From Aquimarina sp. MAR_2010_214 (lineage in GTDB: Bacteria > Bacteroidota > Bacteroidia > Flavobacteriales > Flavobacteriaceae), in NCBI RefSeq assembly GCF_002846555.1, contig NZ_PJMS01000001.1, positions 5,105,501 to 5,169,500 of the forward strand: a stretch of 64,000 nt of DNA, read 5' to 3'. The position numbers and the translations under genes were made by a program. Below are positions 26,621 to 35,369 of the stretch, piece after piece. Each line of letters opens with the position of its first letter. The first letter of the stretch is position 1. The notes beneath the pieces were generated by a model. That model was not told where the DNA came from, did no database searches, and saw only the letters and a program-made list of their open reading frames with translations.

Positions 26621-29600
26621 ATGAAAAAAACACTTTTTATCGGTATCATTTTGTGCCATGTTTGCATAGGCTTATTTGGACAAACATCTTCTCCCGTTAA
26701 ATCAGGAAATAAAAGTTCGATATTTGATCCTTTCATTCCCAAAGTTGTTCCTCCTAGTGTTGGGACTTTTCAAACTGTCAATTTAACCGATATTAATTCC
26801 TATCAAGGGGTTGCCAATATTAATATCCCCATCTATACCATACAAATAGGTAAGATTAGTGTTCCTATATCAATAAATTATAATACTTCTGGAGTTAAAC
26901 CCAATCAGATAAGCTCTAATGTAGGTCAGAACTGGTCTTTACAAGCAGGAGGACAAGTTGTAAAGATTACTAAAGGACAGGAAGACTTTTCAGCTAGCTT
27001 CTCATTTCCATATAATACTAATGACCCTAGTTATACATTAGTAAAATATCAGGACCTTTGTCATCCAGAAGCTAATAATAATAAATTGAAAAATATAGGC
27101 TGGTTACTTCAAGGTGAAGATTTTTCTACACAAACATATCTTGATTTTAGTTCTTCATGCTCTAATACTATATATGCAGTAGCGGATATAGCAGAAAATC
27201 CAAAAATAGAACGTGACACATACCCTGATCTTTTTGCTGCTAGCGCCCCTGGTTTGAATTCTAAATTTACTCACCGCCTGGATCGAAGCATTCAAGAAAT
27301 AGAAAAACAAGGATATCGTATAGAAACTACTATTGGTAAAAGTGAGGTCATTAATTTATTTCCGAAATTTCATAATGCTAACTTTCCTTTATCCTATCAA
27401 ACGTTTGATGGAGGCACTCCAAGAAGATTAGTATGTGTCAATAAAATTGACATTACAAATACCTCCGGAACGCAATATGTTTTTAAGGATTTGGATATTG
27501 CACAATACGTACAAAGAGATGCGCTAAACTCTATACCAACTCAAGATGTTGGATCGGTATTATTAACCAATCAAGAAGTATCTGCTTATAACCTTAGTAC
27601 GATACAAGATACAGAAGGTAATAAAGTAGATTTTATTTATGAAAAATATCAGATAGCTACCTCAGAATATAGCAAAAGTTCTGAGTATTCTTTAACCAAA
27701 AATGAAACGTATTTGGTTAATAATCTATTCTCTACAGAAAAAAAATACCCTCAACTTAATAGATTGAAACGTATTGTTTATCGAACTGGAAGTGTAGAAT
27801 TTGTATACGGAAAATCACGATTAGATCTTACAGGTGATAATGCATTAACCCAAATTGTGATCAAAGATATGCATCAGAAAATCATAAAAAAAGTAAACCT
27901 AAAACAGGGCTATTTTGTTTCTAATAATGGGTGCTCAGAACCTACTTGTAAGCGATTAAAACTAGAACAAGTTATTATAGAAGGTAGGGACGGTCTCAAA
28001 ATGCCTCCATATCGTTTTTTTTATAATTCGACTAAGTTGCCAGAAAGAGGGAGTACGTATATAGATTTCTTAGGGTATGCCAATGCGCAAGTACCCTCAG
28101 AATTTAATGGAGTGAGTGTTATTAAAAATAAAGAGACCACCTTAGTGCCTCCTCCTATCATTTATTTTTATCCATACAAAAAACGTTTTTCTTTTTCTCC
28201 ATTCAAGATTTATACAAATAGCTATACCCCTTCCGGAGGTGTTTCATTAAGTTCTAATCTAGGAATGAGTCAGGCAGCAATACTTACCAGAATGGAAAAA
28301 CCAACAGGTGCCAGCGAAGAATTTGTATATGAACTTAACAGTTTTATCACAAATGACGGTAAAGAAATCACTGGAGGGGGATTACGTATTAAAGAAAATA
28401 AAATCGTAAGCGAAAGTGGAGATGTCTATCAAAAAAATTATAAATATGTAAGTGAGACCGGCCTATCCTCTGGATACATTAATAATCTTCCATTATATGG
28501 AATAGCTCAGGCTTATGATAATGGGTATAATATACGTCTAGGTAGTGAGGTAAAAGCCAATATCATATCTGGAAATATTGCTTTGAAATATTTTCTAACC
28601 TCAAGAACTAATCTAGAATTAACTAATGGTGCTTTTGTAGGATATTCTAGAATTGAAATAGAGAAAAACCAAAATAAGTATAAAGAATTAACCTATACTT
28701 CGCCAAAAGATTATCCTTTAGAAGAACCTGATTTCTACCCACTTATAGGAGGATTAAACGAGGTAGAAATACAATATGCTTATGATAATGGAGGCTTTTT
28801 TCCTCATTTTAACACTAGAGATATATTACTAGGTAAGATGACAAAATCAAAGACATATAATGATAAAAATGAGGTGCTGATAGAAGAATCTATGGACTAT
28901 CAATATAAAGTTTTTGAAACCAGTATACAGACCATAAAAGTTCCCAAGTCTCAAATAGTGGTTCAGGTATCTTCAGCAGCAGATTATAATTTTGAATTTA
29001 AGCCTAAAATATTTACGCATAGAAATTTAAAATCATTGGATGAAAAAACATCTATTTTAGACACAAAAAGAATAATAGAACGAACAAAATACTGGTACAG
29101 TAATGAATATCCTTTTATAGAAAAAACAGAACAGATCGGTGGTCGTTTTGACCAAAAAGTAACTACTCAATATTTTTACCCATTTTCAATAGCACCCAAT
29201 ACTTTTAATGCAGAACAAAATACGCTACATCAGGAATTAATCCAAATTCATAATATTAATACTCCGATACTTCAGGAATCATGGTTTAATAAGCCCGGTT
29301 TTACATCTCCAAAACTCGTCTCTAGGCAAAAAACAATGTTTACTAAATTTTCTGGTAATATTTTAACGAGTGAAATAAAAACATCCAAAGATGGATCTTC
29401 TTTTGACTCAAGAATCAGAATAAAAAGTTATGATAACTTTGGAAACCTTACTAGCTATAGGAAATCAGAAGGAACAGATATAAGTTATATTTGGGGATAT
29501 AAAAATAGTTTACTTCTTGCTAAGTTAGAAAATGTAAAATATTCAAGCATCCCCAATACATTAATTACACAAATACAAAACCTTTCTGATGTAGATACCG

Positions 29601-29851
29601 ACAATTGCAGATTGGCATCCTGTAAAGAAGAAGCATTAAGGATAGAACTTCAAAAATTAAGGGATTATTTTCCTAATGGCCAGATCACCACATATACTTA
29701 CGATCCAAATATTGGTATAACCAGTACGATAGACTCAAGGGGATATGCTACTTATTATACTTATGATCACTTAAATCGTCTGGAGTCTGTAAAAGATGCT
29801 GATAATCATCTTATCTCTAAAAACAAATATCATTATAAAAACCAGCAATAA
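26621..29851 (+). CDS. RHS-locus N-terminal shell protein (YD-repeat family)
   Basis: 1076 residues with a signal peptide (MKKTLFIGIILCHVCIGLFG). The N-terminal part contains VNLTDINSYQGVANINIPIY and SSNVGQNWSLQAGGQVVKI, typical of the opening of large Bacteroidetes RHS proteins, and the C-terminal 150 residues have YD-repeat segments (YDNFGNLTSYRKSEG, YDPNIGITSTIDSRG, YTYDHLNRLESVKDAD). It ends without a toxin tip and the next gene starts 28 nt downstream. The pair looks like one RHS/YD-repeat toxin divided into two polypeptides: this half would form the first part of the beta-cage. Possibly a split of an ancestral single gene. Confidence 0.85.
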   Translation: MKKTLFIGIILCHVCIGLFGQTSSPVKSGNKSSIFDPFIPKVVPPSVGTFQTVNLTDINSYQGVANINIPIYTIQIGKISVPISINYNTSGVKPNQISSNVGQNWSLQAGGQVVKITKGQEDFSASFSFPYNTNDPSYTLVKYQDLCHPEANNNKLKNIGWLLQGEDFSTQTYLDFSSSCSNTIYAVADIAENPKIERDTYPDLFAASAPGLNSKFTHRLDRSIQEIEKQGYRIETTIGKSEVINLFPKFHNANFPLSYQTFDGGTPRRLVCVNKIDITNTSGTQYVFKDLDIAQYVQRDALNSIPTQDVGSVLLTNQEVSAYNLSTIQDTEGNKVDFIYEKYQIATSEYSKSSEYSLTKNETYLVNNLFSTEKKYPQLNRLKRIVYRTGSVEFVYGKSRLDLTGDNALTQIVIKDMHQKIIKKVNLKQGYFVSNNGCSEPTCKRLKLEQVIIEGRDGLKMPPYRFFYNSTKLPERGSTYIDFLGYANAQVPSEFNGVSVIKNKETTLVPPPIIYFYPYKKRFSFSPFKIYTNSYTPSGGVSLSSNLGMSQAAILTRMEKPTGASEEFVYELNSFITNDGKEITGGGLRIKENKIVSESGDVYQKNYKYVSETGLSSGYINNLPLYGIAQAYDNGYNIRLGSEVKANIISGNIALKYFLTSRTNLELTNGAFVGYSRIEIEKNQNKYKELTYTSPKDYPLEEPDFYPLIGGLNEVEIQYAYDNGGFFPHFNTRDILLGKMTKSKTYNDKNEVLIEESMDYQYKVFETSIQTIKVPKSQIVVQVSSAADYNFEFKPKIFTHRNLKSLDEKTSILDTKRIIERTKYWYSNEYPFIEKTEQIGGRFDQKVTTQYFYPFSIAPNTFNAEQNTLHQELIQIHNINTPILQESWFNKPGFTSPKLVSRQKTMFTKFSGNILTSEIKTSKDGSSFDSRIRIKSYDNFGNLTSYRKSEGTDISYIWGYKNSLLLAKLENVKYSSIPNTLITQIQNLSDVDTDNCRLASCKEEALRIELQKLRDYFPNGQITTYTYDPNIGITSTIDSRGYATYYTYDHLNRLESVKDADNHLISKNKYHYKNQQ

Positions 29852-29879
29852 TCACCATCTTTTTATTAGCAGAAATAAC

Positions 29880-32800
29880 ATGAAAACAATATATATAGTA
29901 TTAATAATAATGATGATGACTCTAGCAGGCTATTCGCAAACATCTCCTGCGAGTCAGAATAATCAAAATACACCAAATTCTCAAGTCCCTTCCCCAGCAC
30001 ATCCAACAGGTAGTCCCTCTGATCCTATAAATCCTATAGGCCCTATAGGACCTATAGGGCCTGATGATGATAAAGAAAGTCATATAAAAGATTATAGAGA
30101 TGCAGATGGAGACGGTTATGGAAATCCAAATGAATATGTCAAAATTCCTCCGATAAGCCTTTTTACATTTCCACCACCAGCCTCTGGGTATGTTCGTAAT
30201 AAGGATGATTATGATGATACTAATGATCTGATTACAAACATCGCTCCAAGTAATTTTTATAAAGATAGTGATAGTGATACCTTTGGTAATCCTGAAATAA
30301 GTATTTATAGTAGCGTTAGCCCTAGTGGTTATGTGAATAATAATAGTGACTGTGATGACACAAATGCTGCAATACATCCTAATACGGTGTGGTACCTGGA
30401 TTTTGATAAGGATAGTTGGGGGAGTCAAAAAAATTTAACAGTTACTGCATTGGATTTTTCATTATATGATTATCCTATCCCAGCAGTGTTTTCATCCCAG
30501 AACCCTGGACAAATACCTAGAGATATCTTGATATCTCAAACTACATTTATAGGGTGCAAACCTCCGGCTCCTTATAACTATGCACTCAGAGACGGAGATT
30601 GTGAAAATCTTGATTTTAGAAAACATCCAAAAAAATGGTATCGCGATATAGATAAAGACACCTACGGTAGTGATACAGACACAAAGATATCCTGTACACA
30701 ACCTTCTGGATATGCAGCACGAGGAGGAGATTGTGATGATAATAATCCTGAGATTATCCCTCAATACTGGTATCCAGATACCGATGGAGATGGCTGGGGA
30801 GTATTTATTTTTGTTGCAAATAATGAAGTAGTCGATTTTCCTAACAAACTACAATGTGATCAGCCTGAAGGATATGTAGCTAACTTTGATGATAAGTGTC
30901 CTGATGAGTATGGGGATCGCCAGGGATGTTTATTTATTAAGTATCAAACTCCAACCTTATCTAATGAGAATTATGTGTTCACACAGGTATATCAAGAAGC
31001 AATGACTACACCTGCTGCCATACAATATGCTAAAGATGTAATTGAGAATGTAACCTATTATGATAAACTTGGAAGGCCCAAACAACAAAGAGCAATTCAA
31101 GCTTCAAAAAATGCGAAAGATATTGTCACCCATATAGAGTATGATAAAGAAGGTAGGCAAGACAAACAATACCTCCCTTTTGAAGCTAGTAACATAATAG
31201 GAAGCTACAAAACAGTCAATATTACTAAAGATATCAATACTTACTATAAAACTGTTTATAAAGATGATTTTACAGGAGTAAATGTGGCTGATATCAATGC
31301 ATACTCTAAAAGTGAATTCGAAACGTCATCACTTAACAGGGTATTAGAACAAGGAGCACCAGGTACAGCATGGAAAGTGAATCCTGAAAATGATACCGAT
31401 CATACTGTTAAATTTGATTGGCAAACCAACACCGCTAATGAAGTTGCTTATTTTTATGTGGATTTTACGGAAAATAGTACTGAAAAACCTGAATTACATA
31501 AAGGAACTACAAGCTACCTCGAAAACGAGCTATATGTGACCATTACCAAAAATGAAAACTGGAAACCTACAAATGGAAACTTAAATACTGTAAGGGAGTA
31601 TACCGATAGATTAGGGAGAATGATCTTAAAAAGAACCTTTGCTTCGACAAGCTCAGCAACAGGAGCACCGAGCGTAGTCGAGGCACATGACACGTATTAT
31701 GTATATGATGATTTTGGGAATCTTACCTATGTAATACCTCCTAAAGTAACTACAACTGATGGTATCTCTGATACTGAGCTTGCCGAATTATGTTATCAAT
31801 ATAAATATGATTATCGCAATCGATTGATCGAAAAGAAAATCCCCGGCAAAGGTTTGGAATCTATTATATATAACAAGCTAGATCAACCGATCTTAACTCA
31901 GGATGCGAACCTAAAAGCAGACAATACCTGGCTCTTAACCAAATATGATGTTTTTGGAAGAGTAGCGTATACCGGTAAAATCAGTATCACAGGAAAAAAT
32001 CGCAAACAACTACAAACCGAAGCAAATGCATATACAGATAAGCTATGGGTAACAAGAGGGGCTAAAGTTAGCATCGGAGGAGTAGATATGTACTATACCG
32101 ATGATGGTTATCCAAAAGCGCTTGCAAGTGAAGTATTAACGATTACTTACTATGATGATTATGGATTTTTGGGAGCTACTCCACAGCAAGCTTTTACAAA
32201 ACCGAATACTATCTATAGTGAAGTAGTTTCAGACCAAACAAAAGCATTGACAACCGGAAGTTTAGTAAAAATACTAGATACCTCATACTGGACAACTACA
32301 GTTATGTATTATGATAAAAAAGCAAGACCGATTTATGTAGCCAGTAAAAATGAATATCTCAACACTACTGATATTATAGAGAGCAAGCTTGATTTTGTAG
32401 GTAAGGTAAAAGAAACCAAAACCAGCCACACCAAAAACAGCAACGCTGCAATTGTAACGATAGATACATTTACTTATGATCATATGGGTAGGGTGTTGCA
32501 CCAAACTCAAAAGATCAATAGTCAAGATAGGGAGCGTATTACAAGTAATGATTACGATACTCTTGGACAATTAATCAAGAAGAATGTTGGAGGTGTTATT
32601 ACTGGTACCATTACTCCAAGTAAAGTTGAAGGACTACAGGAAGTAAATTACAAATACAATATACGAGGTTGGCTTACTAAGATTAACGATCCTAATACTG
32701 CTCTTGGGAACAAATTGTTTGCTTTTGGGATCAATTACAATACCCCGCAACATGGAGCTACTGCACTGTTTAATGGTAATATTGCAGAAACAAAGTGGAA

Positions 32801-34292
32801 AACTGCCAATGATAATGTAGAGCGATATTACAAATATGAGTACGATGCTTTAAATAGGATTACCAAGGCAGATTGTAGTGATAGCGCTTTTAGTTTACTA
32901 GGAGTTAGTTATGATAAAATGGGAAATATTCTTTCATTATCCAGACATGGTTGGCAAGGTGGTACGACATATGATTATATGGATGTATTGGGTTATACCT
33001 ATGACAGTGGTAATAAGCTACAAAAAGTAACCGATATCGGTAATAAAGGATATGGATTTAAGGATGGTACCAATACCAATGAAGATTTTGATTATGACCA
33101 AAATGGTAACATGATCAAAGATCAAAACAAGGGGATTACAGGGATTACCTACAATCATTTAAATCTCCCTAAAACAGTTACTATAAATAATGCTTCTCAT
33201 AATGGAAATATTACCTATATTTACGATGCCACTGGAGTGAAATTAAAAAAGATCACAACAGAAGGAAGTTCATTAACAACAGAGTATGCCGGTAATTACA
33301 TCTATAAAAATGGTAATCTAGAGTTCTTTAACCATCCTGAAGGGTATGTAGAGAAAGAAGCAGATGGGTATAAATATGTATACCAGTTTAAAGACCATCT
33401 GGGGAATATTAGGTTATCCTATAAAGATGCTGACAAGAATGGCTCTATCTCTCAAAGTGAGATTATAGAAGAGAAGAATTATTATCCTTTCGGTATGACT
33501 CATTCTGGATATAATAGTATACTACGAGGAAGAAATCATAATTATGGTTTTGGTGGGAAAGAAGAACAATCAGAACTTAGTCTAGAATGGTTAGATTTCT
33601 CAGCAAGAAACTATGATTCTGCATTAGGTAGGTGGATGAACATTGATCCATTGGCAGAAGCCTACTATGAGTGGTCTCCATATAATTATTCATATAATAG
33701 TCCTTTGAAATTTACTGACCCTACTGGTATGGGACCAGAGGATTGGGTTGACAAAAATGGTAATCTTGTTTATGACCCAAGTTTAAATGATGGCAAAGGA
33801 GGTTTTACTGAACACGCTACGAATACCGATAAAAATATAGCGAGATCGCTAAGACAAACAGAAGAAGGAGAAGCTCAATTTCAAGAATTAGTAACTTCTG
33901 AAGCCCAAATACAAGTTGAGTTAGACTCAGACTCACCCATAAAGACAGATAAGAAAACTGGCAATGTTATTGCTGGAGAAACAAATAACAGCGAGGTTGA
34001 ACAAGACTTAAAAACGGGAGATGTTAAAGTTTTAAAGTCAAAAATAGTTTTATTTGAAAAAACTATTGATGCAGTTGTAGATGCTACCGAAAACCAAACG
34101 GTCGAAGTTGGAGGAGAATCAATAAATGGTTTAAACTTTAGTGAGGTTTTAGGTTCCGTTTTTGGTCACGAAATTGAACATACTACAAATGAAAATGAAA
34201 AAACGGCTAGAACAAATGGTAATACAGAAACTAAGCCTGTGCAAATTCAAGTCAAGATAATACAACAATTAAAAAAGAATAAAAAGAATTAA
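29880..34292 (+). CDS. RHS-core polymorphic toxin with putative metallopeptidase tip (active copy)
   Basis: 1470 residues from the ATG at 29880; the frame is open to an earlier ATG at 29796 inside the previous gene, but the later one begins a signal peptide (MKTIYIVLIIMMMTLAGYSQ). In order: Pro-rich linker with IGPIGPIGP; an Asp-rich region with DADGDGYG, DTDGDGWG and DKCPDEYGDRQGC, similar to calcium-binding thrombospondin type 3 repeats (about 75-350); a segment YYDKLGRPKQQRAIQASKN typical of Bacteroidetes RHS proteins; YD repeats; the core end DHLGNIRLSY and ARNYDSALGRWMNIDPLAE. The tip of about 180 residues has HEIEH at 1430-1434, a zinc-peptidase-like HExxH. From base 33291 on it belongs to mobile unit A. 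Immunity gene follows after 1 nt. Confidence 0.9.
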   Translation: MKTIYIVLIIMMMTLAGYSQTSPASQNNQNTPNSQVPSPAHPTGSPSDPINPIGPIGPIGPDDDKESHIKDYRDADGDGYGNPNEYVKIPPISLFTFPPPASGYVRNKDDYDDTNDLITNIAPSNFYKDSDSDTFGNPEISIYSSVSPSGYVNNNSDCDDTNAAIHPNTVWYLDFDKDSWGSQKNLTVTALDFSLYDYPIPAVFSSQNPGQIPRDILISQTTFIGCKPPAPYNYALRDGDCENLDFRKHPKKWYRDIDKDTYGSDTDTKISCTQPSGYAARGGDCDDNNPEIIPQYWYPDTDGDGWGVFIFVANNEVVDFPNKLQCDQPEGYVANFDDKCPDEYGDRQGCLFIKYQTPTLSNENYVFTQVYQEAMTTPAAIQYAKDVIENVTYYDKLGRPKQQRAIQASKNAKDIVTHIEYDKEGRQDKQYLPFEASNIIGSYKTVNITKDINTYYKTVYKDDFTGVNVADINAYSKSEFETSSLNRVLEQGAPGTAWKVNPENDTDHTVKFDWQTNTANEVAYFYVDFTENSTEKPELHKGTTSYLENELYVTITKNENWKPTNGNLNTVREYTDRLGRMILKRTFASTSSATGAPSVVEAHDTYYVYDDFGNLTYVIPPKVTTTDGISDTELAELCYQYKYDYRNRLIEKKIPGKGLESIIYNKLDQPILTQDANLKADNTWLLTKYDVFGRVAYTGKISITGKNRKQLQTEANAYTDKLWVTRGAKVSIGGVDMYYTDDGYPKALASEVLTITYYDDYGFLGATPQQAFTKPNTIYSEVVSDQTKALTTGSLVKILDTSYWTTTVMYYDKKARPIYVASKNEYLNTTDIIESKLDFVGKVKETKTSHTKNSNAAIVTIDTFTYDHMGRVLHQTQKINSQDRERITSNDYDTLGQLIKKNVGGVITGTITPSKVEGLQEVNYKYNIRGWLTKINDPNTALGNKLFAFGINYNTPQHGATALFNGNIAETKWKTANDNVERYYKYEYDALNRITKADCSDSAFSLLGVSYDKMGNILSLSRHGWQGGTTYDYMDVLGYTYDSGNKLQKVTDIGNKGYGFKDGTNTNEDFDYDQNGNMIKDQNKGITGITYNHLNLPKTVTINNASHNGNITYIYDATGVKLKKITTEGSSLTTEYAGNYIYKNGNLEFFNHPEGYVEKEADGYKYVYQFKDHLGNIRLSYKDADKNGSISQSEIIEEKNYYPFGMTHSGYNSILRGRNHNYGFGGKEEQSELSLEWLDFSARNYDSALGRWMNIDPLAEAYYEWSPYNYSYNSPLKFTDPTGMGPEDWVDKNGNLVYDPSLNDGKGGFTEHATNTDKNIARSLRQTEEGEAQFQELVTSEAQIQVELDSDSPIKTDKKTGNVIAGETNNSEVEQDLKTGDVKVLKSKIVLFEKTIDAVVDATENQTVEVGGESINGLNFSEVLGSVFGHEIEHTTNENEKTARTNGNTETKPVQIQVKIIQQLKKNKKN
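31642..31683. repeat. REP-like palindrome embedded in frame in the RHS gene
   Basis: Imperfect palindrome opening CTTCGACAAGCTCAG and closing GAGCGTAGTCGAGG, clearly more GC-rich than its surroundings and of a kind repeated across many Bacteroidetes genomes. It is translated as part of the RHS protein (ASTSSATGAPSVVEA) without breaking the frame. Confidence 0.55.
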
Positions 34293-34293
34293 A

Positions 34294-34758
34294 ATGATGA
34301 AGAATATTGTAAAAATGATTTGCTTGTTATTTGTATTAAGTGGTACATCTAATGCTCAGGATAGTGATATTAACTTATCAAATAATTTAAAAAAAGATAT
34401 TGCTGAATTTTTAATATCTAAGGATGTTTTAAAAGAGACAGAAGATATAACAAGGTATTTTAAAACCATCTATATCACCAATTTAAATAATAATGATTTT
34501 AAAATTGATGAAGAAATAGGTGTATATGCTGTTGGAGCTTCTATAAGTCATACACCAACTTTTTTATTGTTACAAAATAAAAATCAATATGATATCTATG
34601 AAATAAACAACCTTAAATCACTTCTAAATAAAGTATTAGAATTATTAGAGAAAAAAGAAGATTTAGAGGATCAAACTATTGTTAATTATATCAATAATAT
34701 ATTTAAAGCATACAATAATAATCTAGCAAAATCACAACAAGGTTTTGTGATTAAATAA
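34294..34758 (+). CDS. Candidate immunity protein A, exported
   Basis: 154 residues, starting 1 nt after the toxin stop. It has a type I signal peptide (IVKMICLLFVLSGTSNAQ, cleavage after NAQ or SNA), so it would act in the periplasm, implying that the partner tip acts there too. The mature part is acidic and helical with no recognised family. The last codons (FVIK) run into sequence shared with unit B (GTGATTAAATAAAAACG), so the exchange boundary lies at the very end of this gene. Immunity role inferred from position only. Confidence 0.7.
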   Translation: MMKNIVKMICLLFVLSGTSNAQDSDINLSNNLKKDIAEFLISKDVLKETEDITRYFKTIYITNLNNNDFKIDEEIGVYAVGASISHTPTFLLLQNKNQYDIYEINNLKSLLNKVLELLEKKEDLEDQTIVNYINNIFKAYNNNLAKSQQGFVIK

Positions 34759-34768
34759 AAACGGATGC

Positions 34769-34793
34769 TCTACGAATGTCTCTGACTTCGTAA
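34769..34793. repeat. Hairpin tag after immunity gene A
   Basis: CTACGAA ... TTCGTAA with the loop TGTCTCTGAC. A related tag occurs after immunity B (48329-48352), after immunity C (55552-55577), and at the breakpoint of the truncated nuclease in unit C (55798-55826); copies share CTCCTGACTT or close variants, and the arms differ together. It marks the border between the variable toxin/immunity module and the constant part. Confidence 0.55.
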
Positions 34794-34818
34794 CGGTAAG
34801 AGTAAAATAAATGATAAG

Positions 34819-34852
34819 AAACAGTCATCTAGAAATAGGTGGCTGTTTTTTT
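34819..34852. terminator. Terminator between immunity A and XRE A
   Basis: Stem AACAGTCATC / GGTGGCTGTT (two G-U wobbles as RNA) with an 8-nt loop and a T7 tract on the plus strand. It closes the RHS-immunity transcript and abuts the convergent XRE stop. Same sequence at 41536-41569 in the duplicate. Confidence 0.7.
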
Positions 34853-35198
34853 ATTGTGCTAGTTTTTGAGTAAGGTCTGCTTTAAGTACAAATGCAGATA
34901 GAAAATCTTTTACGGTCTCTTTTTGTTTATCAGAAAGGTTCTGTGCTTTATTAAAAAGACTTAGTAAATCTTGGTCGTCAATAGTTGTTTGTGCCTTATT
35001 CTCTCCATGAACTAATCGATCTAATGACACTTCTAATATATCAGCCATCCTATTGGCAACTTCTAGAGAAGGTATAGAAATATTACGCTCATACTTAGAA
35101 AGGTTCGTTACATGTACTCCTACCTTTTTGGCAAAAGCTTCTTGTGAAAACCCTTTTTGACTTCTTAACTCTTTAAGATTATTACTAAAACTATCCAT
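34851..35198 (-). CDS. XRE-family repressor A
   Basis: 115 residues. HTH_3-type domain at 6-60: NNLKELRSQKGFSQEAFAKKVGVHVTNLSKYERN, then a helical C-terminal tail of about 50 residues that probably dimerises. It is divergent from the ATPase gene and most likely represses the promoter between them, like a phage or ICE repressor. Confidence 0.88.
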   Translation of the reverse strand: MDSFSNNLKELRSQKGFSQEAFAKKVGVHVTNLSKYERNISIPSLEVANRMADILEVSLDRLVHGENKAQTTIDDQDLLSLFNKAQNLSDKQKETVKDFLSAFVLKADLTQKLAQ

Positions 35199-35294
35199 AG
35201 TCTAAACACTAGTTAAAAGCACTATATATACTTATAATGCTGTACAAATCTACAAATCATATAGCGAATAATATCTATGACATGTAAAAAACAT

Positions 35295-35358
35295 ATCGAA
35301 AAGGATTAGTTAAATAAATCAAATTCGCTATGTTTGTAATCGAAAACGATTAGTAAAA
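35295..35358 (+). promoter_or_regulatory. Divergent control region of unit A: -7 box and paired direct repeats
   Basis: The 20-bp repeats ATCGAAAAGGATTAGTTAAA (35295-35314) and ATCGAAAACGATTAGTAAAA (35339-35358) are 44 bp apart, four helical turns, and flank the -7 box TATGTTTG (35329-35336) of the ATPase-integrase operon. Likely the binding sites of XRE A. The same region recurs at 42012-42075 in the duplicate. Confidence 0.6.
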
Positions 35359-35369
35359 ACTTTTCAACA

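Noticed and set aside
29922..30764. Minus-strand open frames of 168 and 90 codons under the RHS gene
   Set aside because: Mirror frames of the Asp-rich repeats (biased GAT/GAC codons leave the opposite strand open); Ile-rich translations without domain.
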